A stretch of 38,556 bases of DNA, from NCBI GenBank assembly GCA_910575105.1, contig CAJTDK010000027.1, forward strand, positions 1-38,556. Reading direction: 5' to 3'. Made by a program: the position numbers and the translations under genes. The notes under the pieces are model-generated. The model saw nothing but the letters and a program-made list of their open reading frames with translations, was not told the DNA's origin and made no database searches. This document shows positions 31,241-38,525 of the stretch, one piece after another. Origin of the DNA: Lachnospiraceae bacterium (lineage in GTDB: Bacteria; Bacillota; Clostridia; Lachnospirales; Lachnospiraceae). How positions within the stretch are numbered: position 1 is the stretch's first letter; every line of letters starts with the position of its first letter.

Positions 31241-31625
31241 CTTGCAATCCCTCCATATCTTCCAATCGTTCTATCAGTTCCTCGGAGTACATGGCGCACA
31301 CCAGCATCTCCTTCCCAATCTCCGGGCGGCTGAAATACTGCGCCTTCTCCCCGTACCTCTTTTGTACCTCCGCCTCCATCAGCCTGCGCCGCTCGCCCCT
31401 CTCAAAGCCGAACACCCAGATCCCGTCCGCTTTCTCCATCAGCCTGGACACCAGAATCCCCTCCACAGCGCTCCCAAGCTCATCCTTGAAAATCCCGTGG
31501 AAACAAAGGAACGGACTCACCGGGATCTTCCCCTTATGGGCCGCATACCGGCAGTATTCCTCCGCCCTCTGCCGGTCCAGCTCCTCACTCCCCGTCAGAT
31601 GCGTCAAAACCAGCACCATCTCCAT
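31230..31625 (-). CDS. DUF4406/DUF7768-like protein, second copy
   Basis: A 131-residue protein of the nucleoside deoxyribosyltransferase-like fold: LVLTHLTGSEELDRQRAEEY, HKGKIPVSPFLCFHGIFKDE, LMEKADGIWVFGFERGERRR, MEAEVQKRYGEKAQYF. It parallels the copy at 31585-31953 in order of motifs (start strand, pair of helices, ADGIWVFG strand) but is less conserved. Function unknown; possibly nucleotide metabolism or sensing in phage replication. It overlaps the previous copy by 41 bases. Confidence 0.65.
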   Translation of the reverse strand: MEMVLVLTHLTGSEELDRQRAEEYCRYAAHKGKIPVSPFLCFHGIFKDELGSAVEGILVSRLMEKADGIWVFGFERGERRRLMEAEVQKRYGEKAQYFSRPEIGKEMLVCAMYSEELIERLEDMEGLQDGK

Positions 31626-31953
31626 GCCCGTTCCCTCCTTCCATGCCTTCCGGCTCCATGAACCTCACCCCGATCCCATGCTCTGCGGCAAAAGCGATCT
31701 CCGAAGCCATCCCTTCCGTGGCCTCCCCGAACACCCACACCTCGTCACAGCACAGGAGCAGCTCCAGCCCCATGGCAAGCCCCGCCTGCCGCTCCGCCTC
31801 GATCCCCTCATTCAGAAACTGCGGGAACAAAAGATGCGGCGCAACCGGCAGGAACCCTCTCTCGCAGGCCGCCCGGCAGTACCCGGCCGCCTTCCTTGCA
31901 TTCCCCTCCATGTCCCCACGGAAAGGGCTGCAGATAAACACCTTCTTACGCAT
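31585..31953 (-). CDS. DUF4406-like protein, first copy
   Basis: A 122-residue protein (KKVFICSPFRGDMEGNARKA, CERGFLPVAPHLLFPQFLNE, ELLLCCDEVWVFGEATEGMA, SEIAFAAEHGIGVRF). The KVFICSPFRG opening and DEVWVFG strand are typical of DUF4406 and DUF7768 proteins of phages. The start at 31953 is one base after the upstream gene's last codons, in a TGATG coupling. Usually placed among early genes, so its position beside the connector gene suggests joined early and late modules. Confidence 0.75.
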   Translation of the reverse strand: MRKKVFICSPFRGDMEGNARKAAGYCRAACERGFLPVAPHLLFPQFLNEGIEAERQAGLAMGLELLLCCDEVWVFGEATEGMASEIAFAAEHGIGVRFMEPEGMEGGNGHGDGAGFDASDGE

Positions 31954-32132
31954 CACCACTTCCATCCTTTCTTCGCTTTCCGTCTGCCGGCCACTGCCGC
32001 CGCACCGGATTCATACGCCTGCACACTTTTCTCAATCTGCATCAGCTTCACCGCCAGGCTCTTGGCCACAATGCTGATCGCCTGCAGGATACCAATAAGC
32101 TCCTGCGTATTCTCTCTTTCCACTGCCTCCAT
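31953..32132 (-). CDS. Small protein upstream of the DUF4406-like genes
   Basis: A 59-residue frame starting at the ATG at 32132, or at the GTG three codons later; an AGGAGGG run lies directly upstream and fits the GTG better. It has a helical N-terminus (NTQELIGILQAISIVAKSLA, VKLMQIEKSVQAYESG) and a basic Lys/Arg/Trp tail (GRRKAKKGWKW). It ends in TGATG, overlapping the next gene's start. The basic tail suggests nucleic-acid binding. No family is recognised. First gene after the heptamer pair at 32230-32257. Confidence 0.6.
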   Translation of the reverse strand: MEAVERENTQELIGILQAISIVAKSLAVKLMQIEKSVQAYESGAAAVAGRRKAKKGWKW

Positions 32133-32229
32133 CCCTCCTTTCCGGGGCTGTCGTATCTATCCCCTTCACTGCCGTAATGACACTTTTTTAAAAATAGGCA
32201 ACGAAATCCTAAAACTTTTTCAAAAACCA

Positions 32230-32257
32230 TTCGACACAGACAAAAAATATTGTCGAA
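32230..32257. promoter_or_regulatory. Inverted pair of perfect TGTCGAA heptamers (Spo0A box core)
   Basis: TTCGACA at 32230-32236 and TGTCGAA at 32251-32257 are perfect inverted copies 14 bases apart, between the sigma-like gene and the tail operon. TGTCGAA is the Spo0A box core. The same repeat can also form a 9-bp hairpin followed by GGTTTTTG and act as a terminator for the sigma-like gene. Either reading is possible. Confidence 0.45.
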
Positions 32258-32267
32258 CGCCCCCATA

Positions 32268-32711
32268 TCACACATCTATCCCCCTCTCTCGAAAAAAGCG
32301 GCGCAGCTTTTCCAGCACCTTATTCTTACGGAAATCCAGCGTCCGCCGGTTCTTCCCGCTAACCCTCGCATACTCATAGACACTCATTTCCTCCCCAAAC
32401 ACCTTCTCCGCTATCTCCCTTTCTTCCGGCAGCAGGTTATCCAGAGCGTCCTTCAATACCCCCAGCAGCATCCTCTTCTCCGCCAGTTCCTCCGTATCCT
32501 CCGCAAACAGTTCATTCCTCATGTCGTTCTCCTTCCATTCCTCATAAGACTCCTCCGTATACCCCTTTTCCTCCATCGCCTCCCGGTTCCTCTGCTCCCT
32601 CTTCTTCTGCCTCCACCACGGGCGGAAATACCTCTGGTACTCTTCCTCCGTGACCTCCATCCTCACTTCCTCATTCCCAGACCTGATGGTAACGATCCTC
32701 TTTCCAGACAT
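32268..32711 (-). CDS. Sigma-like region-4 activator of the phage element
   Basis: A 147-residue protein. The first 25 residues form strands (RIVTIRSGNEEVRMEVTEEE), followed by a charged helical linker (WWRQKKREQRNREAMEEKGY) and a region-4 helix-turn-helix (LLPEEREIAEKVFGEEMSVY, EYARVSGKNRRTLDFRKNKV, LEKLRRFF). Similar in layout to the mobile-element protein at 6514-6990. It is the probable activator of the tail operon starting at 32132. Region 2 is absent, so it likely works with host RNA polymerase as an activator (ArpU or sigma-like). The ribosome site (AAAGGA) abuts an inverted repeat. Confidence 0.8.
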   Translation of the reverse strand: MSGKRIVTIRSGNEEVRMEVTEEEYQRYFRPWWRQKKREQRNREAMEEKGYTEESYEEWKENDMRNELFAEDTEELAEKRMLLGVLKDALDNLLPEEREIAEKVFGEEMSVYEYARVSGKNRRTLDFRKNKVLEKLRRFFRERGIDV

Positions 32712-32724
32712 AAAGCGTTCCTTT

Positions 32725-32742
32725 CTTTACGCCTTCGTAAAG
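32725..32742. promoter_or_regulatory. Hairpin abutting the ribosome site of the sigma-like gene
   Basis: On the minus strand CTTTACG pairs with CGTAAAG around AAGG, directly before the AAAGGA ribosome site. It could control translation of the activator. Confidence 0.5.
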
Positions 32743-32785
32743 CCAGAAACGCCGGAAGCTCTATGCGGGACAATTCCGTAAAACC

Positions 32786-32831
32786 AAAAAAGGCCGGAGT
32801 AAGCTACTTAATTCCTAGCTTTACTCCGGCC
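32786..32831 (-). terminator. Strong terminator upstream of the sigma-like gene
   Basis: On the minus strand GGCCGGAGTAAAGCTA pairs with TAGCTTACTCCGGCC (one bulge), followed by TTTTTT. It closes the transcript of the Com-like genes; about 75 bases remain for the activator's promoter. Confidence 0.88.
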
Positions 32832-32883
32832 ATTCGGTGACTCGACACTATGCGGTCCCACTCGCTCGGTCGTAAAAATACAT

Positions 32884-33036
32884 TCAGTTCTTCAATCCTG
32901 CACGGGCTGGCAGCACAATCCTCACAATCTTCCCGCAGTGCGGACACCGCAGTTCAAAAGCAATTTCATATGCCCGGTCCCGCCTCACGTCCAGGAGCCT
33001 CCTGCCGCACAGCGGACAGACCTTCTTTTCCCCCAC
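32884..33036 (-). CDS. Com-like zinc-ribbon protein, second copy
   Basis: A 50-residue protein from a GTG at 33036, chosen because AAAGGAGG lies just upstream and the result matches the length of its neighbour. It has two CxxC pairs (VCPLCGRRL and RCPHCGKIV) about 27 residues apart and a short basic C-terminus. The pattern is that of phage Mu Com-like translational regulators, which bind mRNA; the target here is not known. The longer ATG frame extends into unlikely sequence. Confidence 0.75.
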   Translation of the reverse strand: MGEKKVCPLCGRRLLDVRRDRAYEIAFELRCPHCGKIVRIVLPARAGLKN

Positions 33037-33145
33037 GCCGCCTCCTTTCCTGCCACTACAGGGACAGCGGCACGGCATCCATGCCATAATTTTCCATGCA
33101 TAATCCAAGTATTCCCCATTTCCCGCAGGATAAACACCACAACGC

Positions 33146-33182
33146 AAAAAAAGACGGCCCCCGCACCCTCGCAGAAGCCGTC
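33146..33182 (-). terminator. Terminator-like hairpin between the two Com-like genes
   Basis: GACGGC pairs with GCCGTC around an 18-base loop, followed by TTTTTTT on the minus strand and by GCGTTG. It lies about 13 bases past the stop of the first Com-like gene. Confidence 0.65.
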
Positions 33183-33194
33183 CCGCTTATGTAC

Positions 33195-33356
33195 CTATCT
33201 TTTCTTTTGCTTTTTCTTCTCACTCTTTGGTTCCCAGTACACCGTAACAATATGATTGCAGTTCGGGCACCTGGTCTGTGCCTCCACTGGCTTCGGGGAT
33301 TCCGTGCAGATATCCATAATACGCTTTCCGCACCTTGGGCATTTCAGTCTCTCCAT
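33195..33356 (-). CDS. Com-like zinc-ribbon protein, first copy
   Basis: A 53-residue protein from the ATG at 33356 with GGAGG 9 bases upstream. Zinc ribbon: KCPRCGKRIM near residue 5 and RCPNCNHIV near residue 29; the tail is Lys-rich (EPKSEKKKQKKR). It is a diverged relative of the downstream copy. Com-type proteins regulate phage mRNA translation; here a role in the element's regulation is inferred. It is the rightmost gene of the prophage-derived element. Confidence 0.75.
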   Translation of the reverse strand: MERLKCPRCGKRIMDICTESPKPVEAQTRCPNCNHIVTVYWEPKSEKKKQKKR

Positions 33357-33694
33357 TCATGTCCACCTCCTCGTATACAGCCCCGGTTCCTGGCTGCCGG
33401 GGCTCTAACCTGGCGATTGTCTCATTGTCTACCTCCTGTCAAATTTCTATCAACACTTTCCCGTCAGGAAAGCCTTCTTCCTCATGTGCCTCCGTCTATC
33501 TCTTCCGTCCTATCACAAACACGTCCAAACCGCCGCCCATGCCTATAAATCTCCTGAACCTCTCTCCCTCCATCCCGGCACATATTTACGCGCTATCCCA
33601 GATCAAATCCATATCCAGATCCAGATCAAACCGTGATACCTTCATCTGGCCGTGTTATTGACATAATCCTATATATAAAATCCAACCTCCGCTC
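33357..33694. other. Right boundary region of the prophage-derived element
   Basis: No credible gene. A hairpin (AGCCCCGG with CCGGGGCT) lies at about 33382-33408, and a short direct repeat (ATCCATATCCAGATCCAGATC-like) near 33606-33627. The element's right junction should be here, but I found no repeat matching the left side. Confidence 0.4.
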
Positions 33695-34321
33695 CTAAAA
33701 TGAATCCAAATATTCCTGGAGCCTATCCACAAACTGTCCAACATGTATCCCATCCACAAAAGAATGATGAGCCTGGACCGATACGGGCATGACAATCTTA
33801 CCATCCTTCTCATAATACTTCCCCCAGTCAAACAAAGGCGTCGCATTATCCTTTTTTCCGGAATTGGTATGTGAAATATGCGTATAGGTAATCCACGGCA
33901 TAGGCGAACACTGGAACACATCATTTCCAAGAGGGCCTGTAAAATATTCCTTCTGCTCCCTTGCAATCCTCCCCGCCGTCTCCACATATTCCTGGATACT
34001 GCCCCGAAGCGGCACATTGACCACTTTGAACAGCCCCGTATCCTGATTCAGATAAGTAAACGCAGTATCAATATGCTCAAAAAGAACCACCTTCCCATCC
34101 AGAAAACGATACCTGAACGCTTCAATCTCATCCGCGCATTTACATACCGCATACACAAACGCAAGCGTAAAAGAAAGATCCTGCGCCTTCACCTTCCGCC
34201 GGAAATTCGTGATATCCGCCTCAAATGTCACACAGAAAGCAGGCTCCACGCTTCCCCTGAAAACTATACAGTGCATGGCCCTCTCCCAATTTTTCTCGTC
34301 TATCACCTGATAAGTATTCAT
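33695..34321 (-). CDS. Chloramphenicol acetyltransferase-like (CatA-like) O-acetyltransferase
   Basis: A 208-residue protein of CAT length. It has the active-site motif HHSFVDG (residues 185-191, catalytic His in HHxxxDG) and the segment CSPMPWITYTH around 138-148 that matches the family's substrate-side loop. The ATG at 34321 has GGGAGG upstream. Such proteins acetylate chloramphenicol in resistant strains, but many chromosomal relatives act on unknown substrates; resistance should not be assumed. It is the first ordinary gene right of the element. Confidence 0.85.
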   Translation of the reverse strand: MNTYQVIDEKNWERAMHCIVFRGSVEPAFCVTFEADITNFRRKVKAQDLSFTLAFVYAVCKCADEIEAFRYRFLDGKVVLFEHIDTAFTYLNQDTGLFKVVNVPLRGSIQEYVETAGRIAREQKEYFTGPLGNDVFQCSPMPWITYTHISHTNSGKKDNATPLFDWGKYYEKDGKIVMPVSVQAHHSFVDGIHVGQFVDRLQEYLDSF

Positions 34322-34353
34322 CCCAGCTCCTCCCTTTTGTTTCCCCACACATT

Positions 34354-34800
34354 TCATTTTCTTTTGGCAAATTTCTCTTTTGCGTATTCATATGCTTCCC
34401 GAATATACGGCCTCAAAGCCTCAAAAGTCTCTTCCGATGGGTTCAGCACACACATCCACCCCATCCACGCATAGACCGGATGCGGCAAAAAACAGTCAGC
34501 CGCAGAAAAATCATAATCCATTTCCACAACCCCGCCTGCCCCCGGACGTTTTGGCACAGCCCCGAACAGCTTCACAAACGTATCCTTACGGACACCCAGG
34601 TTCACCCGGTAAACCCCCGGCCTGTCCAGCTTAGAGCCTTTATCATTATCCCCGTCCTCCTCCTTGACCGTCAATATGTACACGCCCCTTTTCAGCACAC
34701 GTCCGGGATTATAAAAAATCCCCTTTTCTCCCCAGCTCTCCACAAGGACGCTGCCCTCCAGATTTTCCAGACAATACTTCAATATCTCATCCGGCTTCAT
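34354..34800 (-). CDS. DUF6194 family protein
   Basis: A 148-residue protein (EILKYCLENLEGSVLVESWG, EKGIFYNPGRVLKRGVYILT, FVKLFGAVPKRPGAG, LPHPVYAWMGWMCVLNPSEE). The pattern with GIFYNP, LPHPVYAWMGW and a C-terminal TFEALRPYIREAYEYA helix matches DUF6194. Function unknown. It precedes the CatA-like gene by 32 bases and overlaps the end of the GNAT gene, so it is in a co-directional operon. Confidence 0.8.
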   Translation of the reverse strand: MKPDEILKYCLENLEGSVLVESWGEKGIFYNPGRVLKRGVYILTVKEEDGDNDKGSKLDRPGVYRVNLGVRKDTFVKLFGAVPKRPGAGGVVEMDYDFSAADCFLPHPVYAWMGWMCVLNPSEETFEALRPYIREAYEYAKEKFAKRK

Positions 34801-35320
34801 ATCCCACCCCTATACTTTCCAAATCCTTTTTATAAATCTCCAATTCATAAGTTTTCCCACTGCGCTGGTCTGTCCTCCGCTCCGAATACTGATAAGTCAA
34901 TCCACAGGATAAGGCCAGTGCCCTTGAAGCAAGATTCCCTGCCCGTGTAGAATAATAAAATTCCTGCCCGTCTAAAGAAATACAGTATTCCATCAATAAA
35001 CGCAGAATCTGTTTCCCATATCCCCTTCCCACATACTCTGGCCCCAGGGCAATACCAGTCTCATGAAAAATACGCGGCTCTGTTTCCTCCACTCCGGCAA
35101 AACCAATGGCCTGCCCGCTGCCCCTCTCATAGACCAGCCACGCATCATGGGTTTCCTGCCACGCGATTGTCCTCTGTATCCTCTCCCTGGCCCCATCCTC
35201 ATCAGCCGTCACTTTCCATACCATATATTCTGCTGTTTCCGGCCTTGACCACACATTCCGGTATATCGATCTCCAATCCTCATATTTTGCCTTTCCTAGA
35301 ATAATATCTTCTGTCTCCAT
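34787..35320 (-). CDS. GNAT family N-acetyltransferase
   Basis: A 177-residue acetyltransferase of the RimJ/RimL type. The acetyl-CoA motif is GPEYVGRGYGKQILRLLMEY, and the C-terminal part has STRAGNLASRALALSCGLTY. The substrate cannot be deduced. The start is uncertain: I chose the ATG at 35320 (METEDIILGK); an earlier ATG at 35338 is possible. It overlaps the DUF6194 gene by 14 bases. Confidence 0.88.
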   Translation of the reverse strand: METEDIILGKAKYEDWRSIYRNVWSRPETAEYMVWKVTADEDGARERIQRTIAWQETHDAWLVYERGSGQAIGFAGVEETEPRIFHETGIALGPEYVGRGYGKQILRLLMEYCISLDGQEFYYSTRAGNLASRALALSCGLTYQYSERRTDQRSGKTYELEIYKKDLESIGVGYEAG

Positions 35321-35349
35321 CCTGCCTTCATCCCTCATAAATACCCCCA

Positions 35350-36111
35350 TCACAGCCAGACCGCCCAGTCTCCGTAATCAAAAGTTCCGCTCCCATGACG
35401 CAGTTTCCCGCTCTCCTTCAATCCCCGGAAAGCATCCCTCATACGGCCGATGATCTCCGGCTGGATATCCATGGAATGGTGCGCCGGAAACACCCTTTCC
35501 ACAGGAAGAAGCGCCATCTTTTCCAGTGAGGAAAGATAAGCTCCCGGATCTGTAGATGGATAATACGCAAACAAGGTATCCTTGTAGATCAGATCCCCTG
35601 TAAAAAGGTATCCTCGCTCCGGTTCCCAAAAGCACATATGCCCCGGTGAATGTCCCGGCGTATGAAGCACCTTTATCATCCTCCCGCCAATGTCAATCTC
35701 TTCCCCGCCGTGCAGAATCATGGACGGTCTCCCCTGGAACATCTCATAGCTGCCCACATCATAACCTTCCGGCAGTTCACAACGGTCAACTACCATGCCC
35801 CTGACCGTTTCCATAGGCAAAGGAAATCCGCCCGACAGCCACCCCAGTTCCTCTTCATGGGCATAGAAATCCGGAAAATATTTATGCCCTCCGATATGGT
35901 CCCAATGGATATGCGTGGCAACAGCCGTAACTGGCTGGTCTGTCAGCTTCACCACCTCGTCATAAATATTACAGATCCCAAGCCCCGTATCGATCAGCAG
36001 GCTCCGCCCGGAACCATTCAGCAGATAACAATGTGTTTCCTCCCAATGCCGGTATTCGCTGATGATATAAGTATCCTCGTCTATCCTGTCAACCGTAAAC
36101 CATTTATCCAT
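35350..36111 (-). CDS. MBL-fold metallo-hydrolase
   Basis: A 253-residue enzyme with the metallo-beta-lactamase-fold HxHxDH motif THIHWDHIGG (H67, H69, D71, H72) and the second metal-site elements HTPGHSPGH and FTGDLIYKD. It would use two metals (often Zn) to hydrolyse a thioester, phosphoester or similar bond; the substrate is unknown. ATG with GGAGGG upstream. Confidence 0.92.
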   Translation of the reverse strand: MDKWFTVDRIDEDTYIISEYRHWEETHCYLLNGSGRSLLIDTGLGICNIYDEVVKLTDQPVTAVATHIHWDHIGGHKYFPDFYAHEEELGWLSGGFPLPMETVRGMVVDRCELPEGYDVGSYEMFQGRPSMILHGGEEIDIGGRMIKVLHTPGHSPGHMCFWEPERGYLFTGDLIYKDTLFAYYPSTDPGAYLSSLEKMALLPVERVFPAHHSMDIQPEIIGRMRDAFRGLKESGKLRHGSGTFDYGDWAVWL

Positions 36112-36131
36112 CTGTTCCCTCCTGAAAATCT

Positions 36132-36614
36132 TTATCCCTTTCCATCTGCCGCCTTTTCCATTGTATGGTAACAGAGATAATCCCCGCCCCCTGTCTCAAT
36201 CTTCTCATAGGTTTTTATCCGGTATCCCCGTTTCAAATACATACTTTCCGCCGGAAAAGACGCATCAATATGTACTGCCTGATATTTCCTGAAAACCATA
36301 TCTTCCAGGAGATCCATCAGCCTGTTTCCATACCCCTTTGCCTGGCATTCCGGTAAGATAAACAGCCTGCAGATCTCATTCCCCCGGATGCTCCCGGTTC
36401 CCACAATTTCCCCCTGCACCTCCGCAAAATAAATATCTTCCCTGGCAAGCGCTTCCCTTATCCTCCGCTCGTTATGCAGATCCAGAAAAAACTGTACTGC
36501 CCCAGAAGGATAATAATGGGGATAGACGGCCCTTATTGTCTTCTCCACGATCTCCGCAACCTTTACGGGACATTCCGCCCGCTTCAACTCCATACGAAAA
36601 TCCACATTCCTCAT
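36132..36614 (-). CDS. GNAT family N-acetyltransferase
   Basis: A 160-residue protein. Motif CQAKGYGNRLMDLLEDMVF is the CoA-binding loop; FPAESMYLKRGYRIKTYEKI is the C-terminal strand-helix. It starts at the ATG at 36614 with GAGG upstream. Substrate unknown. Confidence 0.9.
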   Translation of the reverse strand: MRNVDFRMELKRAECPVKVAEIVEKTIRAVYPHYYPSGAVQFFLDLHNERRIREALAREDIYFAEVQGEIVGTGSIRGNEICRLFILPECQAKGYGNRLMDLLEDMVFRKYQAVHIDASFPAESMYLKRGYRIKTYEKIETGGGDYLCYHTMEKAADGKG

Positions 36615-36647
36615 CTGGCTGCCTCTTTCTCTCCAATTTCTATCATT

Positions 36648-37250
36648 TTAACATATTACCCTTTTCATCCAGCCATCTAAAAAGGCAAGCTGTTTATCTG
36701 TATGAAACCAATGCTCCCCATTTTCCATCACAGTAAGAGCCACATGATGACTACTGACAAACATGTCCACTGTCTGACGGGATATAAGGGTATCGTTTCC
36801 TGCATATAAGATCTCCGTAGGAATATTCCATGTTATTGGATTATCCCTGACGAAACATAAATATGTCCATGACAGCTTTTCTCCAAAATCAGTAATAATT
36901 TCCTCCTTTTCGCACAGTTCCCTCTCCGATACATCTGCCCACCCCATCATATCCAGTATAAGCCTTTCCATATCAAGTACAGGCGATATAAAGAAAGCTT
37001 TCTCAATATCACAATTTTGTAATGCGTGCATTGCAAAGTAAGCTCCTATACTATTCGCAATGATATAAATATGGTTGTATCTTTCACAGGCTTTATCGTA
37101 TGCCGCCCGGATCTGATCCTGCACAACCCACGGGACATCATCCTGGTAGTCTATCCCAACCATATCAAAGCCAATACAATTTTTCTTGTACTGCTCAACT
37201 TCCATATAACTTCCATTTTTTCCATGAATATATAAAATTACTTTTTCCAT
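36648..37250 (-). CDS. Alpha/beta hydrolase
   Basis: A 200-residue hydrolase with the start strand EKVILYIHGKNGS, nucleophile elbow IIANSIGAYFA (S67, in the form NxSxG-like) and a C-terminal GEHWFHTDKQLAFLDGWM with the candidate catalytic His. Oxyanion residues follow HG near 9-10. The substrate is unknown; the closest annotated relatives are serine-aminopeptidase-like hydrolases. Confidence 0.85.
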   Translation of the reverse strand: MEKVILYIHGKNGSYMEVEQYKKNCIGFDMVGIDYQDDVPWVVQDQIRAAYDKACERYNHIYIIANSIGAYFAMHALQNCDIEKAFFISPVLDMERLILDMMGWADVSERELCEKEEIITDFGEKLSWTYLCFVRDNPITWNIPTEILYAGNDTLISRQTVDMFVSSHHVALTVMENGEHWFHTDKQLAFLDGWMKRVIC

Positions 37251-37274
37251 AAAATCGCCTCCATATAGCCAGGA

Positions 37275-37706
37275 TCATCCTTTTCTCTGCTTTAATAGTT
37301 TCATTCCTAATAGAAAGCTAAACCCACCAAGCAATACAAAGAATAACCATACCGCATTCCAATAAATTGAATCTACGTCAAACATCCACAACAAAAGTTT
37401 ATTCCAAAATTCTAATCCAGACGCAATCGCATATAGATCAAATAGCACATAAGCGCCGCCAAATAGATATATCCATCTCCACCAATAGTTGTTACCCCGG
37501 CATTTCGTAAAAGTAAAGATTCCTAAAACGCACAATCCTGCCAATACTCCCATCAGCGTAAAGTAAAACGGCCCTTTACTTCCTAATATGCCCATCCAAA
37601 ACCCGGCATAAGAATCTCTGTCTATCACTCCCCATATCCTATGCAGATGGAACAGCCCAAAAGCCATGAAGAACCATGGTTCCCATATTAACACTTTTTT
37701 CTCCAT
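37275..37706 (-). CDS. Integral membrane protein of unknown function
   Basis: A 143-residue protein with four hydrophobic helices (about residues 8-22, 41-62, 75-95 and 111-134). The starting ATG at 37706 has GGAG upstream. FHLHRIWG at about residue 19 and WWRWIYLFGGAYVLFDLYA are notable motifs. No family recognised. Confidence 0.75.
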   Translation of the reverse strand: MEKKVLIWEPWFFMAFGLFHLHRIWGVIDRDSYAGFWMGILGSKGPFYFTLMGVLAGLCVLGIFTFTKCRGNNYWWRWIYLFGGAYVLFDLYAIASGLEFWNKLLLWMFDVDSIYWNAVWLFFVLLGGFSFLLGMKLLKQRKG

Positions 37707-37742
37707 TCTAGTCTCCACAATGCCCGATCCAAATTCTAAAAT

Positions 37743-38255
37743 CTATACTTCCTCTTTCAACAGAGAATACATTTTCATATCGATCACTTTCCCGTTTTTT
37801 ACCGCATTATTTCTTAACGTCCCCTCATACTGAAAACCTGCTTTTTCCAGGACACGGCAGGATGCCGTATTATACGCAAATGGCTCTGCATAAATACGGA
37901 GAATATCACTTTTCTCAAAAACATATTTGCAGACCTGTTTTACAGCCTCTGTCATAATCCCTTTTCCCCAGTATCCTTCCGCAATATAATATCCCAGCTC
38001 GGCTGTCTGCCTGTGGATATTCCCCTGACGGAAAACACCGATACTTCCCACCACCCGTCCATCTGCAGTTATGGCAAAAGCAAATGTTTCATTTTCATCA
38101 GCAGACAGCATAGCAGAAATAAAATCCACTCCGTCTTGTTCCGTATAAGGATACGGCAACCCATCTCTAAGATTATCCTGTATTTTTCTATTGGAAAGAG
38201 CCGCCGCCAAATCCGCCGCATCCGCCAAATCCCATTTTCTTATTTTACAAATCAC
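37743..38255 (-). CDS. RimJ/RimL-type GNAT acetyltransferase
   Basis: A 170-residue acetyltransferase starting with a GTG with GGGAGG upstream. It has GYYIAEGYWGKGIMTEAVKQ (motif A) and YNTASCRVLEKAGFQYEGTL (motif B), both typical of RimJ/RimL ribosomal-protein or small-molecule acetyltransferases. Substrate unknown. Confidence 0.9.
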   Translation of the reverse strand: MICKIRKWDLADAADLAAALSNRKIQDNLRDGLPYPYTEQDGVDFISAMLSADENETFAFAITADGRVVGSIGVFRQGNIHRQTAELGYYIAEGYWGKGIMTEAVKQVCKYVFEKSDILRIYAEPFAYNTASCRVLEKAGFQYEGTLRNNAVKNGKVIDMKMYSLLKEEV

Positions 38256-38525
38256 TTTTCCGCCTCCCTAATGGATCGTCTTCCATAACAGACTCTATTA
38301 TACAGCATATCGCCCGCCAATGGAACGGACTTTCTAAGAACTTACCAAAAACAAATCAATACATATACAGCTACAATGTACTTAGTGACTGCTGATTAAG
38401 TCTTAAATGCTTGATTTTACTGATTTTTCTTTCAATTAGGCGTATAATAAATGCAAGGTAATGAACCATTGGAATTCGTTTTTCATGCAGATAACCTTAT
38501 AAAATATACTTGCAGAGGAGTTAAA
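38256..38525 (+). promoter_or_regulatory. Intergenic region with promoter for a plus-strand gene
   Basis: TATAAT at 38443-38448 is a perfect -10, with CTGATT 17 bases upstream as a weak -35. The likely start is near 38455, giving a leader of about 70 bases before the plus-strand ATG. The left part should carry the promoter of the leftward GNAT gene. Confidence 0.5.

Larger units (their letters stand above)
8959..33356 (-). mobile_element. Prophage-derived tail/lysis element lacking head genes
   Basis: A continuous minus-strand block from the Com-like zinc-ribbon genes to the three recombinases. It contains sigma-like activator, head-tail connector, head closure, HK97 gp10-like, tail terminator-like, major tail, chaperones with frameshift, tape measure, tail-tip proteins, fibre-like protein, holin, amidase and recombinases. 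Terminase, portal, protease and major capsid genes are not found, nor is a repressor or replication module. Two cargo blocks interrupt the tail genes. Boundaries are approximate, set at the outermost genes of the block; attachment sites were not found. Confidence 0.75.

Noticed and set aside
33056-33250. 64-codon minus-strand frame overlapping the first Com-like gene
   Set aside because: Wrong frame relative to the zinc-ribbon frame 33195-33356 and no ribosome site.
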